Assembly (NCBI GenBank): GCA_014802265.1
Contig: JAAVCP010000023.1
Coordinates: forward strand, 1 to 64,000
Direction of reading: 5' to 3'
Source: Bacteroides sp.
GTDB lineage: Bacteria; Bacteroidota; Bacteroidia; Bacteroidales; Muribaculaceae
DNA: 64,000 bases
A model generated the notes under the pieces. That model worked only from the letters and a program-made list of their open reading frames with translations. It was not told where the DNA came from and searched no databases. The stretch's first letter is position 1. Each line of letters begins with the position of its first letter. Positions 16,344 to 24,771 of the stretch are shown here, piece after piece. The translations under genes and the position numbers were made by a program.

Positions 16344-16490
16344 TCAGAAAGTAAGTTTGGTGGTATGGCGTTTTGTGACTGTTTCAACACTTACCACATA
16401 TATTCCTTTGGCATTGGGAAGAGACACTGAAAGCATACATATCAGTCCCGGAAGCGGTTGCCACGCAACTACCGTCAGTAGAACTGAGCC
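16344..16490 (-). pseudogene. Remnant of a T9SS-type sorting tail
   Basis: Two adjacent minus-strand frames join into a recognisable C-terminal sorting domain: STDGSCVATASGTDMYAFSV in one frame, then LPNAKGIYVVSVETVTKRHT and TKLTF in another, ending in TGA at 16344-16346. The shift lies near the SVS/LPN joint. The GIYVV core and following basic strand are typical of type-A tails. No body of a secreted protein is left, since the transporter gene ends right upstream at 16543. It is probably the end of a deleted gene. Confidence 0.45.
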
Positions 16491-16542
16491 TACCGAGATA
16501 TTCATGCGACGTCTTGCCACAAGTGGATAATACCACATGGTT

Positions 16543-17916
16543 TTATTTTTTCCGATGTCGGTAAAGCTGATAGGAGTTGAAGATATTATGCCATATACTG
16601 TAAAAACCTCCTGCCACTGCTGTCACCGGAGAAAGAAACGTGTAGCCAAGCCAGATTATAAAAACCGTATTTTTCTGACCCAGGGACTGCCCACCTTCTA
16701 TTGTCTGACCGTATTTCCCTCCTATAAGTTTACCTAAGAAGAATTGAAGTACACAGCAGACAATGGTTACTATCATTATCCCAATCAGGTATATTGCCGG
16801 AACCGAGCTATGTACAATCGCTTTGACAGTAACTGCTATGGCTATTGACAATGCGACTGCCCACATATAAAACGGCAAATCCTTAAACTGAATCAAAAAC
16901 TTTTGCAGCTTGGGAATAAATGCCCTGATTCCCCATGCCAGCAACAACGGACAAATCAGCAATGGAAACACCTTGCCAATTATCATAAGGAAGGTAGGAA
17001 GAAAAGTCATCCCCTCGTGTGGGTGAGCGATCGGAAGTAATGCAGGTGCTGTCACGGCTATTGCCAAATTGATGAGCATAGTATAAGCAGTGATGTCAGC
17101 AGCACTCCCACCAAGCTTCCGGGTCACTACAGCTGCTGCAGTAGCGGTCGGGCACAGCAAGCACAGCATACAACTTTCCAATATGATGCGCCACCCTTCA
17201 TTCTCCATCAATGTCAGCACATAGGCAAATCCCCCAAACAATCCTATCTGAATCAATACATTCCAAAGATGCCATTTGGTGAGACGCAGATCTTTGGGAC
17301 CAATTGAGAGAAATGTCAGAAAAAGCATTCCGAAAATAAGTAACGGCTGCACTATACCCACAATCCTATTGGCAGCCGCATGGGTGGAGTCAAGCCAAGG
17401 AATATTGACATACAGGAAATATGCCGCTATGCCCATTATAATGGCAAGCGGCAATGTCCAGTTTTTTATAAATGTCATAATCCCTTTAATCGGCACATGG
17501 CTGTGGATATGAAGATTAGGACGCATAAAATGATGTCGTTCATGTGGAAGCTGACTATAGCCTATCTTGAAAAAGTCACATGCATAATCTTTTTTACGCA
17601 AAACTTTTCCATTTGCCACAACTATGTCAATATCTATAGGCACCCGTTTCTCTTTCCTTGCATCTGTGTCCCTGCCATGCTCAAGCTCATACTGCTTGCA
17701 CATTCTCTCCATCTCCCTCGGCTCAATGGCTGAATTCCCTTTTGCCACGGCATTTATATAATTGCTCCCTTTATGACCCACAGGTGGAGTCTCGTATATG
17801 TCTGAGCATTCAAAACCTTCCAGAAATGAAGAGAGCCAGTCAAGTGCTGATTTCACCGCTTCCGCCCTGTTTCCCCAGTCAGAGCCGAGACTGAAGACGT
17901 ATTCTGTAACCGACAT
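16543..17916 (-). CDS. Fusion of HPPK (FolK-like) and a bile acid:sodium symporter-family transporter
   Basis: Residues 1-123 resemble 6-hydroxymethyl-7,8-dihydropterin pyrophosphokinase: YVFSLGSDWGNRAEA, SDIYETPPVG, NYINAV, YELEHGR and RVPIDIDIV with its Asp pair. The C-terminal part of standard FolK is missing, as in short Bacteroidales forms. From about residue 131 (MRPNLHIHSHVP) the protein becomes polytopic, with about ten membrane segments up to FYSIWHNIFNSYQLYRHRKK, and resembles BASS/SBF transporters. The joint is in frame with no stop. Met131 (ATG 17524-17526) could also start the transporter separately, so the fusion may be a lost stop between two genes. It is the last gene of a three-gene operon behind the phosphoesterase at 17926. 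Confidence 0.7.
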   Translation of the reverse strand: MSVTEYVFSLGSDWGNRAEAVKSALDWLSSFLEGFECSDIYETPPVGHKGSNYINAVAKGNSAIEPREMERMCKQYELEHGRDTDARKEKRVPIDIDIVVANGKVLRKKDYACDFFKIGYSQLPHERHHFMRPNLHIHSHVPIKGIMTFIKNWTLPLAIIMGIAAYFLYVNIPWLDSTHAAANRIVGIVQPLLIFGMLFLTFLSIGPKDLRLTKWHLWNVLIQIGLFGGFAYVLTLMENEGWRIILESCMLCLLCPTATAAAVVTRKLGGSAADITAYTMLINLAIAVTAPALLPIAHPHEGMTFLPTFLMIIGKVFPLLICPLLLAWGIRAFIPKLQKFLIQFKDLPFYMWAVALSIAIAVTVKAIVHSSVPAIYLIGIMIVTIVCCVLQFFLGKLIGGKYGQTIEGGQSLGQKNTVFIIWLGYTFLSPVTAVAGGFYSIWHNIFNSYQLYRHRKK

Positions 17917-17925
17917 TACTTCCTG

Positions 17926-19164
17926 TTATTCTCTATTTGATGTGTGATGAAGGGTGAAGAGAGTTATTTCAGGATATGCACCAAGGAGACGTGCAGGCAT
18001 ACCTACTTCTCCGGCACCTATATTTACGTAGAGCTGTGTGGGCTGACCGTTTTCATTAAGCCTGTCATAAAGCCCTCCCCACTGTTCATAACGATACTTT
18101 GCCGGCGACCATTTCCAGCCGCCAAGGTCAAGCATCATCTGCATTGCGTGAGTATGCCCCGATAAAGTCAGTGCGATATTTGTCTTTTTTGAAACATATT
18201 GGTTCCAGTGTTCCGGATTATGTGAGAGAAGTATCTTGTAATATCTGTCGTTCTGATGATATACTGAATCTTGTGATGAGCTTAATGCCTTCTCAAGATC
18301 CCCGTATGTAGGAAATGGCGGATCTCCCCAGTTTTCCACACCCAAAACCATTATACTGTCATTATCTTTCACAATAAATCTCCGTTCATTGTTCATCAGG
18401 CACCAACCTATTCCCTTCTGATATTTAGCCAGCAAGCGATTATTTGCATCACGGTCGCCGGGGTGTTTCCAATCCATATAATCACCATAGTCATGGTTTC
18501 CAAGAATTGACAGCACACCATCTTTCGCTTTAAGACGGGAAAGAACAGGCAAGAATGGCTCTATTTCTTTAGTCTCACGGTTTACAATATCACCGGTGAA
18601 AACAATCAGATCGGGATGAAGTGCATTAACTGAGTCAACAAGATGTGACACGAAGGTGGTGTCATTCCCCCATGTACCTACATGAACATCACTAATCTGT
18701 GCAATAGTATAGCCATTAAAGGGCTGTGGTATAGATGGAGAACTTATATCCACCCTGTTTACCACGATATGTTTTCTCGTTACGCCTACGCCAAGCCACA
18801 TTACACTAAACGCAACGATACCCAAGCATACACCTATCCAGTTACATACATATCCTCTTTTCTTCCCTTTATGGAAAACGCCTATCAACCTGCCAATAAG
18901 GGAACATACTACATAGAAAAATTTTGCCGCATAGATAGTGAGATAGGTATATAGCATCCACATCACCGGCAGAAGATTACTGTCTTCTGCACGCTTAGGC
19001 ATACACATTATCACCACTAAAAATATCCAGCAGAGAAGAGCACTTACATTGTAGCCCTTCCTAAGTTTTTTCTTTCCCGCTGACTTTAGGTCAAGGGATA
19101 TATAGAAGTCTATGATAAATGAAAATACAAACAGCATTATCGCTGCCAGCAATGGTATTCTCAT
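17926..19164 (-). CDS. Membrane-bound calcineurin-like metallophosphoesterase (YaeI/YkuE-like)
   Basis: The first about 130 residues contain four predicted membrane helices (IPLLAAIMLFVFSFIIDFYI and following). A calcineurin-like phosphoesterase domain follows with the full motif set: ISDVHVG, VFTGDIVNRE, LGNHDYGDY, LLSHNPEHW and SGHTHAMQM. The length of 412 residues is usual for the membrane-attached YaeI/YkuE group, some of which remove phosphate or UMP from lipid-linked precursors at the membrane surface. It lies between the acyltransferase (29 bp upstream) and the HPPK-transporter gene (9 bp downstream), so a role in envelope lipid metabolism is plausible. Confidence 0.85.
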   Translation of the reverse strand: MRIPLLAAIMLFVFSFIIDFYISLDLKSAGKKKLRKGYNVSALLCWIFLVVIMCMPKRAEDSNLLPVMWMLYTYLTIYAAKFFYVVCSLIGRLIGVFHKGKKRGYVCNWIGVCLGIVAFSVMWLGVGVTRKHIVVNRVDISSPSIPQPFNGYTIAQISDVHVGTWGNDTTFVSHLVDSVNALHPDLIVFTGDIVNRETKEIEPFLPVLSRLKAKDGVLSILGNHDYGDYMDWKHPGDRDANNRLLAKYQKGIGWCLMNNERRFIVKDNDSIMVLGVENWGDPPFPTYGDLEKALSSSQDSVYHQNDRYYKILLSHNPEHWNQYVSKKTNIALTLSGHTHAMQMMLDLGGWKWSPAKYRYEQWGGLYDRLNENGQPTQLYVNIGAGEVGMPARLLGAYPEITLFTLHHTSNRE

Positions 19165-19193
19165 AATTGATAATATTTAGTTATACTTTCATC

Positions 19194-20369
19194 TTACTCC
19201 ATACCGCCAAGAAGCGATTTGAGTTTATTCTTCAGAGGGTTGGCATACATGGTAAGCATCATCTGCCACATATATTCCCTCTCTTCTGCCGTTATGTCGG
19301 GCAAATCCACCTTATCAAGCTGCTTATTGAAATATTCCGTTATCTCCTCTTTCTTCTCAGGGGTATATTTACGCGAGAAGCGATCAGTAGCGTGGAGGAG
19401 GTCAAAGGCTATATAGTTGATCTCAAATATTTCATAGCTGCGATGGATAGCCTGGTCAATAAGGCATCCCACATGCTTGGCAGCCTTATTATTATCTCTG
19501 AAATCACCTATCTGGTCAAGCTTGCTGTTGATGCGGGGAGTAAGCTGAAAATGCACCTTACCCTTAAACTGAAGCAAGCCAGTCTCCATCGAAAACAGAT
19601 CATCACGCTGTGATTTCTTAAAATTCGGATCACGACGCTTCATAAGAAATTCCTTAACTTTCAAATAGTCATTCGGATCATATTCGTATGAAATTGACAC
19701 CGGCATAAGATTTATTTCCTTTATCTTATCGATAAACGGACCCTGCCCTGCTATGGCGAGCATCTTCAGAAGCGATTCCTGAGTATGGTCACTGCTGTCT
19801 TTGGCACGACCTTCACGCTGCGCAATCCATACTGATTCATGCTTCTCAAGTATGCAGTAATGTATGTAGGCGGAGAGTTTTTTCGCTGCCTCAAGACCCT
19901 CACGCAGACCCGTGTTTCTCTTTACTATAAAACTCTTGTTGAGTCTCACCAGGTCATTGATCCAGTCAAAGACAAGCAGGTTATTGCCAATTGCAACCTC
20001 CGAGGTAGGGAAACCCTTACGCAGAAATGCAAGATTCAGGAATGAAGCGTCAAGCACAATGTCACGGTGATTGGTGATAAATGTATAACTTATCGAGGGA
20101 TTAAGATATTTCACTCCCCCGAGCGTAATTCCTGAAGTCGTGGTCTTAGCGAGCATTTCCAAGAAAGGAAACATGATCTGATGCTGGAAATCGTATGTAT
20201 TGTTGATTTGCAGCAGTTCTTCTATCAATGCGGGCACGTCTTCGGGCGGCATAGTGTAGTTTACGGCATGCAGAAACCCCGGTTCCTTTACAAGATTTTT
20301 CATCTTTGAGTGGAACTCGGAATCATTATAAGGAGCGATGTCGCTGAAAATATTTTCTTGCTGACTCAT
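19194..20369 (-). CDS. PlsC-like acyltransferase
   Basis: The acyltransferase motif is FITNHRDIVLDASFL (NHxxxxD, His near residue 101), and the second block is VWIAQREGRAKDSSDHTQ, corresponding to the glycerol-phosphate binding EGxR motif. At 391 residues it is longer than 1-acyl-glycerol-3-phosphate acyltransferases and resembles the long Bacteroidales form with an N-terminal helical extension. No clear membrane span is seen, so it is probably a peripheral inner-membrane enzyme transferring acyl chains to a lipid or polyol acceptor. It is the first gene of the minus-strand operon, with a -7 box about 70 bp upstream. Confidence 0.8.
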   Translation of the reverse strand: MSQQENIFSDIAPYNDSEFHSKMKNLVKEPGFLHAVNYTMPPEDVPALIEELLQINNTYDFQHQIMFPFLEMLAKTTTSGITLGGVKYLNPSISYTFITNHRDIVLDASFLNLAFLRKGFPTSEVAIGNNLLVFDWINDLVRLNKSFIVKRNTGLREGLEAAKKLSAYIHYCILEKHESVWIAQREGRAKDSSDHTQESLLKMLAIAGQGPFIDKIKEINLMPVSISYEYDPNDYLKVKEFLMKRRDPNFKKSQRDDLFSMETGLLQFKGKVHFQLTPRINSKLDQIGDFRDNNKAAKHVGCLIDQAIHRSYEIFEINYIAFDLLHATDRFSRKYTPEKKEEITEYFNKQLDKVDLPDITAEEREYMWQMMLTMYANPLKNKLKSLLGGME

Positions 20370-20439
20370 TGGCTTATGTTTTTCTGGTTCCCCCAGACGG
20401 TTTCTGTTGTTTTCATGCAGGGGAACTTTTTCTCTTTTG

Positions 20440-20447
20440 CAAAGTTA
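20440..20447 (-). promoter_or_regulatory. -7 box for the acyltransferase operon
   Basis: TAACTTTG on the minus strand fits TAnnTTTG. A TTG stands 23 nt further upstream, slightly long but within the range seen. Confidence 0.5.
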
Positions 20448-20487
20448 ATGCTAATACATCAAATATAAAACAATTGAGGATAAAATT

Positions 20488-21573
20488 TTACTCATCACTC
20501 TTACGATAAATTCTCCACTTCTCAATAAGAGATGTCATATCGGCAGGCACATCACACTGAAAATCCATCTCTTTACCGGTTCGTGGGTGCTTGAATCCCA
20601 AAGTTCTCGCATGTAGTGCCTGACGCGGACATGTCTTGAAACAATTCTCCACAAACTGTTTATATTTTGCAAATGTTGTCCCCTTCAATATCTTATCGCC
20701 TCCATAGCGGGCATCATTAAAAAGTGGGTGTCCCTTACTGAGCATGTGCACCCGGATCTGGTGAGTGCGCCCTGTCTCAAGAACGCATTTCACCACCGAC
20801 ACATATCCGAAACTCTCTATCACTTCATAATGCGTCACGGCATGCTTGCCGATTGTCGGATCGTCAAACACAGCCATTTGTAGTTTATTACGTGGATTTC
20901 TCGCTATATTGCCTACTATAGTACCCTTCTTTTCCGGGAAATCTCCCCACACTACAGCCACATATTCCCTGCGCGTTGTCTTATTGAAAAACTGTCCGCC
21001 CAAATGTGTCTTTGCTTCCGGTGTCTTTGCCACAACTAACAGTCCCGACGTGTCTTTGTCTATACGATGCACGAGTCCGAGCCTCGGATCACTAACGTCA
21101 TAGTCGGGATTATCTTTGAAATGCCATGCCAACGCATTAACTAATGTACCCGTGTAATTACCATGCCCCGGATGCACCACCAGCCCTGCCGGTTTATTCA
21201 CCACCAGGAGGTCATCATCTTCATACACAATGTCGAGCGGTATGTCTTCGGGAATTATCTCTAATTCATAGCGTGGACGGTCCATGACAATGCTGACCAC
21301 ATCTCCGGGTTTCACCTTATAACTTGACTTGGTTGGTTTCCCGTTGACTATCACGCAGCCTGCATCTGCCGCCTGCTGAATCCGGTTACGCGAAGTCTTC
21401 TCCATGCGGTCAACAAGAAACTTGTCTACGCGGATCATCTGTTGCCCCTTATCGGCTACAAACCGGAAATGCTCATACATCTCACGCCCGTCTTCTGTAA
21501 TAAACGACGGTTCGTCTATGGAAGCGGCATCTTCTTCTGCCACTTCGTCCGGAATTTCTATTTCTTCACTCAT
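20488..21573 (-). CDS. rluD: RluA/RluD-family 23S rRNA pseudouridine synthase
   Basis: An N-terminal S4 RNA-binding domain (about 45-110, IRVDKFLVDRMEKTSRNRIQ, then VNGKPTKSSYKVKPGD) precedes the catalytic domain. The latter has VNKPAGLVVHPG, GLVHRIDKDTSGLLVVAKT with the catalytic Asp, and GRTHQIRVHM. The 361-residue length and domain order match RluD, which makes pseudouridines in helix 69 of 23S rRNA. It lies 9 bp after the PASTA gene on the same strand. The acidic N-terminal extension of about 40 residues is common in Bacteroidales. Confidence 0.9.
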   Translation of the reverse strand: MSEEIEIPDEVAEEDAASIDEPSFITEDGREMYEHFRFVADKGQQMIRVDKFLVDRMEKTSRNRIQQAADAGCVIVNGKPTKSSYKVKPGDVVSIVMDRPRYELEIIPEDIPLDIVYEDDDLLVVNKPAGLVVHPGHGNYTGTLVNALAWHFKDNPDYDVSDPRLGLVHRIDKDTSGLLVVAKTPEAKTHLGGQFFNKTTRREYVAVVWGDFPEKKGTIVGNIARNPRNKLQMAVFDDPTIGKHAVTHYEVIESFGYVSVVKCVLETGRTHQIRVHMLSKGHPLFNDARYGGDKILKGTTFAKYKQFVENCFKTCPRQALHARTLGFKHPRTGKEMDFQCDVPADMTSLIEKWRIYRKSDE

Positions 21574-21582
21574 AACCTTAAA

Positions 21583-22350
21583 TTACTGAATAAATGCAGG
21601 TTCCACTTCCATTTCGTCTTCATCCACCTCCTCGGCATCCGGTTCTGCCGCAGGTTTCGGAGCCGGTTCGTCATAATCACTTGTCCCTGTGGATTCTCCT
21701 GCATTCTCTGTCTGGTATTGCCGATATTCCTCCAGCTGAAGCGAATCGCGCAGTTCTCCCAGTCTTCCGTCATACACCTCTACTACTATCTGCGCATTGA
21801 CCGGAACTTTCTCAGTCTTCTTCACAACCTTTCCATTGGCAGTGATTTTCACTATGCAGTCATTGTTGCCCAACACTCTTACCACCCTGATATTCTTGAA
21901 GCCTAACTCCTCAAGTCTTGCCATGCCCTGACGGAACGAAAAACTCTTAAGGGCATCTTCCCTCGGATTGTTGTCCTGGTCAATCACCACCTCTTTCACA
22001 TGCACCGCGTTTATATATAGGAATATCTTCCTTCCGGGTTTAACGGTGGCACCGGCTTTCGGAAATTGCTCGATTACGTAACCCGGTTTCATATCCTCTT
22101 TATATATAGAGTCGCGTATGTCAACCCTGAAACCTTTGTCGTGAAGAGTCTTGATAGCTTGCGTATACGACATGTTCTCTACTTTCGGCACAGTGTCGCT
22201 CGAACCGTGGCGAGTGAATAATTTAAGCGACAGATATACTATCCAGATGCCTAAAATAGCAACCAGGCAGATAACTATTATATTTGCAAGCACCGGATGC
22301 TTGGCTATAAAACTGCCCTTTCCGGCTTTCGGTTTAATCTTTTTTAACAT
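21583..22350 (-). CDS. Single-pass PASTA-domain protein
   Basis: A basic N-terminus is followed by one membrane helix (about 20-45, VLANIIVICLVAILGIWIVY). Two PASTA domains face the periplasm (about 52-115, VPKVENMSYTQAIKTLHDKG, and about 122-195). The C-terminus is an acidic, proline-rich, probably disordered tail. There is no kinase domain. In other bacteria PASTA domains bind peptidoglycan fragments; in Bacteroidales such short proteins are found next to rluD, as here. It heads the operon with rluD. Its -7 box lies 31 bp upstream, divergent from bamD. Confidence 0.85.
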   Translation of the reverse strand: MLKKIKPKAGKGSFIAKHPVLANIIVICLVAILGIWIVYLSLKLFTRHGSSDTVPKVENMSYTQAIKTLHDKGFRVDIRDSIYKEDMKPGYVIEQFPKAGATVKPGRKIFLYINAVHVKEVVIDQDNNPREDALKSFSFRQGMARLEELGFKNIRVVRVLGNNDCIVKITANGKVVKKTEKVPVNAQIVVEVYDGRLGELRDSLQLEEYRQYQTENAGESTGTSDYDEPAPKPAAEPDAEEVDEDEMEVEPAFIQ

Positions 22351-22380
22351 CAGATTTTACGTTTTTCTGTTTTTAAGGCC

Positions 22381-22388
22381 CAAAGTTA
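22381..22388 (-). promoter_or_regulatory. -7 box of the PASTA-rluD operon
   Basis: TAACTTTG on the minus strand, 30 bp before the PASTA gene start. A TTG lies 16 nt upstream, a short spacer. Confidence 0.5.
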
Positions 22389-22435
22389 GCTAAAATTTTC
22401 CTAACAAACCATTTTATCAATCAAAAATATTTTCG

Positions 22436-22443
22436 TAACTTTG
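22436..22443 (+). promoter_or_regulatory. -7 box of the bamD promoter
   Basis: TAACTTTG fits TAnnTTTG, 20 bp before the bamD ATG. The upstream AT-rich stretch has no clear TTG. Together with the -7 box at 22381 it forms a compact divergent promoter region. Confidence 0.55.
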
Positions 22444-22463
22444 CAACTCAAAGTGTAGTATTG

Positions 22464-23264
22464 ATGCGTAAATTAATATATCTCATACCTATGCTCTTCA
22501 TGTTCTCCTCTTGTGGAGAATACAATAAAGCGTTGAAAAGCAAAGATGTAGACTATCGGTTTGACTTTGCTAAGAGAGCATTCGACCAGCGTAAATTCTC
22601 TCAGGCATCGACGGTGCTTGAAACTATTTACACACCATTGCGTGGCACTGCCAACGGTGAGGAAGCATTGTTTCTCCTTGCCATGTCTTACTATGAAAAT
22701 AAAGATTATCTAAATTCCGGTCTTTATTTCAAGACATACTATTCACGCTATCCGCGTGGGAAATTTGCAGAACTGTCACGTTTCTATTCAGGTTATGGCT
22801 ACTACCTTGATTCTCCTGACCCTCAGCTTGATCAAAGTCAAACCATTAAGGCTATTGAGGAGCTTCAGGGGTTCATTGACTATTTCCCACAGAGTGATAA
22901 GGTCTCTATTGCGCAGAATGCTATCTTTGAGATGCAGGACAAGCTTACCCTTAAAGAGCTTCAGAATGCCCAGCTTTATTATAACCTTGGGAATTATCTT
23001 GGGAATAATTATGAAGCGGCTATCATAACTTCTCAGAATGCTCTCAAAAATTATCCTTATTCTAAGTTCAGGGAAGATTTCGAATTGCTTATCCTAAAGT
23101 CGAAATATCAGGAGGCACGCTTAAGTGTTGATGAAAAGAAAATTGACCGTTTCCGTGATGTGGTCGATGAATATTATTCTTATATCAACAACTTTCCTGA
23201 ATCGAAAAACAGAAAAGAAGCTGACAATATCTACGAGATTGCACGCAAGCATGTGCAGGATTAA
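22464..23264 (+). CDS. bamD: Outer membrane protein assembly factor BamD
   Basis: I use ATG 22464; the frame also has TTG just before it. The signal sequence MRKLIYLIPMLFMFSSC carries a lipobox (FSSC), predicting an outer-membrane lipoprotein. The rest is tetratricopeptide-like: KRAFDQRKFSQASTVLETIY, ALFLLAMSYYENKDYLNSGL, FKTYYSRYPRGKFAELS, as in YfiO/BamD, with 266 residues being normal. BamD works with BamA in the insertion of outer-membrane beta-barrels. It is followed 62 bp later by rpoZ, an order I consider common in Bacteroidales. Confidence 0.9.
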   Translation: MRKLIYLIPMLFMFSSCGEYNKALKSKDVDYRFDFAKRAFDQRKFSQASTVLETIYTPLRGTANGEEALFLLAMSYYENKDYLNSGLYFKTYYSRYPRGKFAELSRFYSGYGYYLDSPDPQLDQSQTIKAIEELQGFIDYFPQSDKVSIAQNAIFEMQDKLTLKELQNAQLYYNLGNYLGNNYEAAIITSQNALKNYPYSKFREDFELLILKSKYQEARLSVDEKKIDRFRDVVDEYYSYINNFPESKNRKEADNIYEIARKHVQD

Positions 23265-23326
23265 CCTCCCTCCTATTCTATAAAATTAGTATCATAGATT
23301 TATCTTAATATACATAATTCAAAATC

Positions 23327-23662
23327 ATGGATTATAAGAAGACCAACGCTCCCCTCAACACTGAGACCCGCGACATGATCGCGATGGCGGAACAGACAGG
23401 TAATGTATATGAGACTGTTTGCATCATCGGCAAACGTGCCAACCAGATTGCCGTAGAGATGAAGAAAGAGCTCGAAAAGAAACTTCAGGAATTTGCGTCT
23501 ACCGACAATCTTGAAGAAGTGTCTGAAAACCGTGAGCAAATCGAGATTTCCCGTTTTTACGAGAAGCTTCCGAAGCCCACTCTTATTGCTACACAGGAAT
23601 ATATCGAGCACAAGCTCTATTTCGCTAACCCGGCAAAAGAGCGTGACCGTCTAAACGATTGA
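23327..23662 (+). CDS. rpoZ: DNA-directed RNA polymerase omega subunit
   Basis: This 111-residue protein contains the omega/Rpb6 core: NVYETVCIIGKRANQIAVEM, and a C-terminal helical part with SRFYEKLPKPTLIATQEYIE. The Bacteroidetes form is longer and more divergent than that of E. coli but shares the RANQI helix. Omega assists beta-prime folding and assembly of RNA polymerase. A rho-independent terminator follows 34 bp after the stop. Confidence 0.88.
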   Translation: MDYKKTNAPLNTETRDMIAMAEQTGNVYETVCIIGKRANQIAVEMKKELEKKLQEFASTDNLEEVSENREQIEISRFYEKLPKPTLIATQEYIEHKLYFANPAKERDRLND

Positions 23663-23695
23663 TTCCCAGTCTTTCTGTGGATTTTTATAATAAAT

Positions 23696-23724
23696 AAGCC
23701 GGATTGATTTTTCCGGCTTTTTAT
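23696..23724 (+). terminator. Rho-independent terminator after rpoZ
   Basis: Stem AAGCCGGA (23696-23703) / TCCGGCTT (23712-23719), loop TTGATTTT, followed by TTTAT. It ends only 10 bp before the next ATG, so that gene must be expressed by readthrough or a start site within the stem region. Confidence 0.75.
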
Positions 23725-23733
23725 TTGCCGCGT

Positions 23734-24771
23734 ATGCCAGCCATTCATATCTATAATCCCGACACCGATTATGCTCTTGCGTTTATGGGGAAAATCTATT
23801 CACCTCCTGCCTCAATAATTCGATTGAGGAGGCAGGGTGCCCTTTTCCCCGCTACCTACGCACGAGAAGACGATGTGATTCTCCTGCTTGATGATTTCTC
23901 CCCCACTGAGTTGGAGTCATCAATCCATCATCCCATGGCGCGAGAGAAAAACATTATAATAATCAATATCAACAAAGGCTTCGAGAATGCGGTTGCCACC
24001 ATAACCGCCGCTTATCCCCTAAATGATATTGAGGTGTGCCCCTGGGGTTGGAACCTTTCCCTGAGAAATACTCTTATAAGGAAGGGCATGCCGGAATTGC
24101 TGTTGAAAAGTGAATTGGAAATTGACAGGATACGCTCATTGTCACATAGGAGAAAAACAATACCTTTCCAGCAAGAACTCATGGCATTGCTTCCCCGGCT
24201 CGGAGTAAAAATAGCAATGGAGTTTTTTAATGAGGAAGATGTATGGCGGTTTGCTGCGCAACAACCTGGTGCTTATTTCAAAATGCCTTGGAGTTCTGCC
24301 GGGAGAGGCGTAGTCTGTCGGAAAAATATGACCGACCTAAAATTCCGGGAATGGATTCACGGTGCCATTATCCGTCAGGGGAGTGTGTTAGGTGAGTTCG
24401 GGTATGACCGGGCAATTGATTTCGCTACTGAATGGGTGTGCCGTAAAGGTGAGGTTATATTCATAGGATTATCTCTTTTCCACACCTCTTCCAATGGCAC
24501 ATACATCAGTAATCGTGTCTTGTCACAGGAAGAAATATTCGCTGTTATTAAATCCCACTCCCCTTTATGGGATTGGAATGTCATCGAGGCTCAGAGGGAA
24601 GTTATCAAGAAATTGATTTCACCTTTTTATGACGGACCCCTTGGCATTGACATGCTCGCCGATAAGAAGGGCTCAATTAATCCCTGTGTTGAAATAAATC
24701 TCAGAATGACAATGGGGATGGCTACAATCCTCGCCAATTCCTTAAATAATGTCAATAAATATGAGCAGTAA
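23734..24771 (+). CDS. ATP-grasp-like hypothetical protein
   Basis: The start is ATG 23734 (MPAIHIYNPDTDYALAF); the frame extends upstream only through the rpoZ terminator. The C-terminal half has the ATP-grasp pattern: AYFKMPWSSAGRGVVC as the glycine-rich loop, then GSVLGEFGYDRAIDFATEWV and FYDGPLGIDML, INPCVEINLRMTMGM with the metal-binding E-x-N. I know homologues only as uncharacterised Bacteroidales proteins, and the acceptor is unknown. Its stop overlaps the start of the next gene, and the four genes from 23734 to 26642 form one operon. Confidence 0.7.
   Translation: MPAIHIYNPDTDYALAFMGKIYSPPASIIRLRRQGALFPATYAREDDVILLLDDFSPTELESSIHHPMAREKNIIIININKGFENAVATITAAYPLNDIEVCPWGWNLSLRNTLIRKGMPELLLKSELEIDRIRSLSHRRKTIPFQQELMALLPRLGVKIAMEFFNEEDVWRFAAQQPGAYFKMPWSSAGRGVVCRKNMTDLKFREWIHGAIIRQGSVLGEFGYDRAIDFATEWVCRKGEVIFIGLSLFHTSSNGTYISNRVLSQEEIFAVIKSHSPLWDWNVIEAQREVIKKLISPFYDGPLGIDMLADKKGSINPCVEINLRMTMGMATILANSLNNVNKYEQ

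Noticed and set aside
16344-16538. 64-codon minus-strand ORF as an independent gene
   Set aside because: Only its end is protein-like, and it continues a sorting tail from another frame; treated as a remnant.
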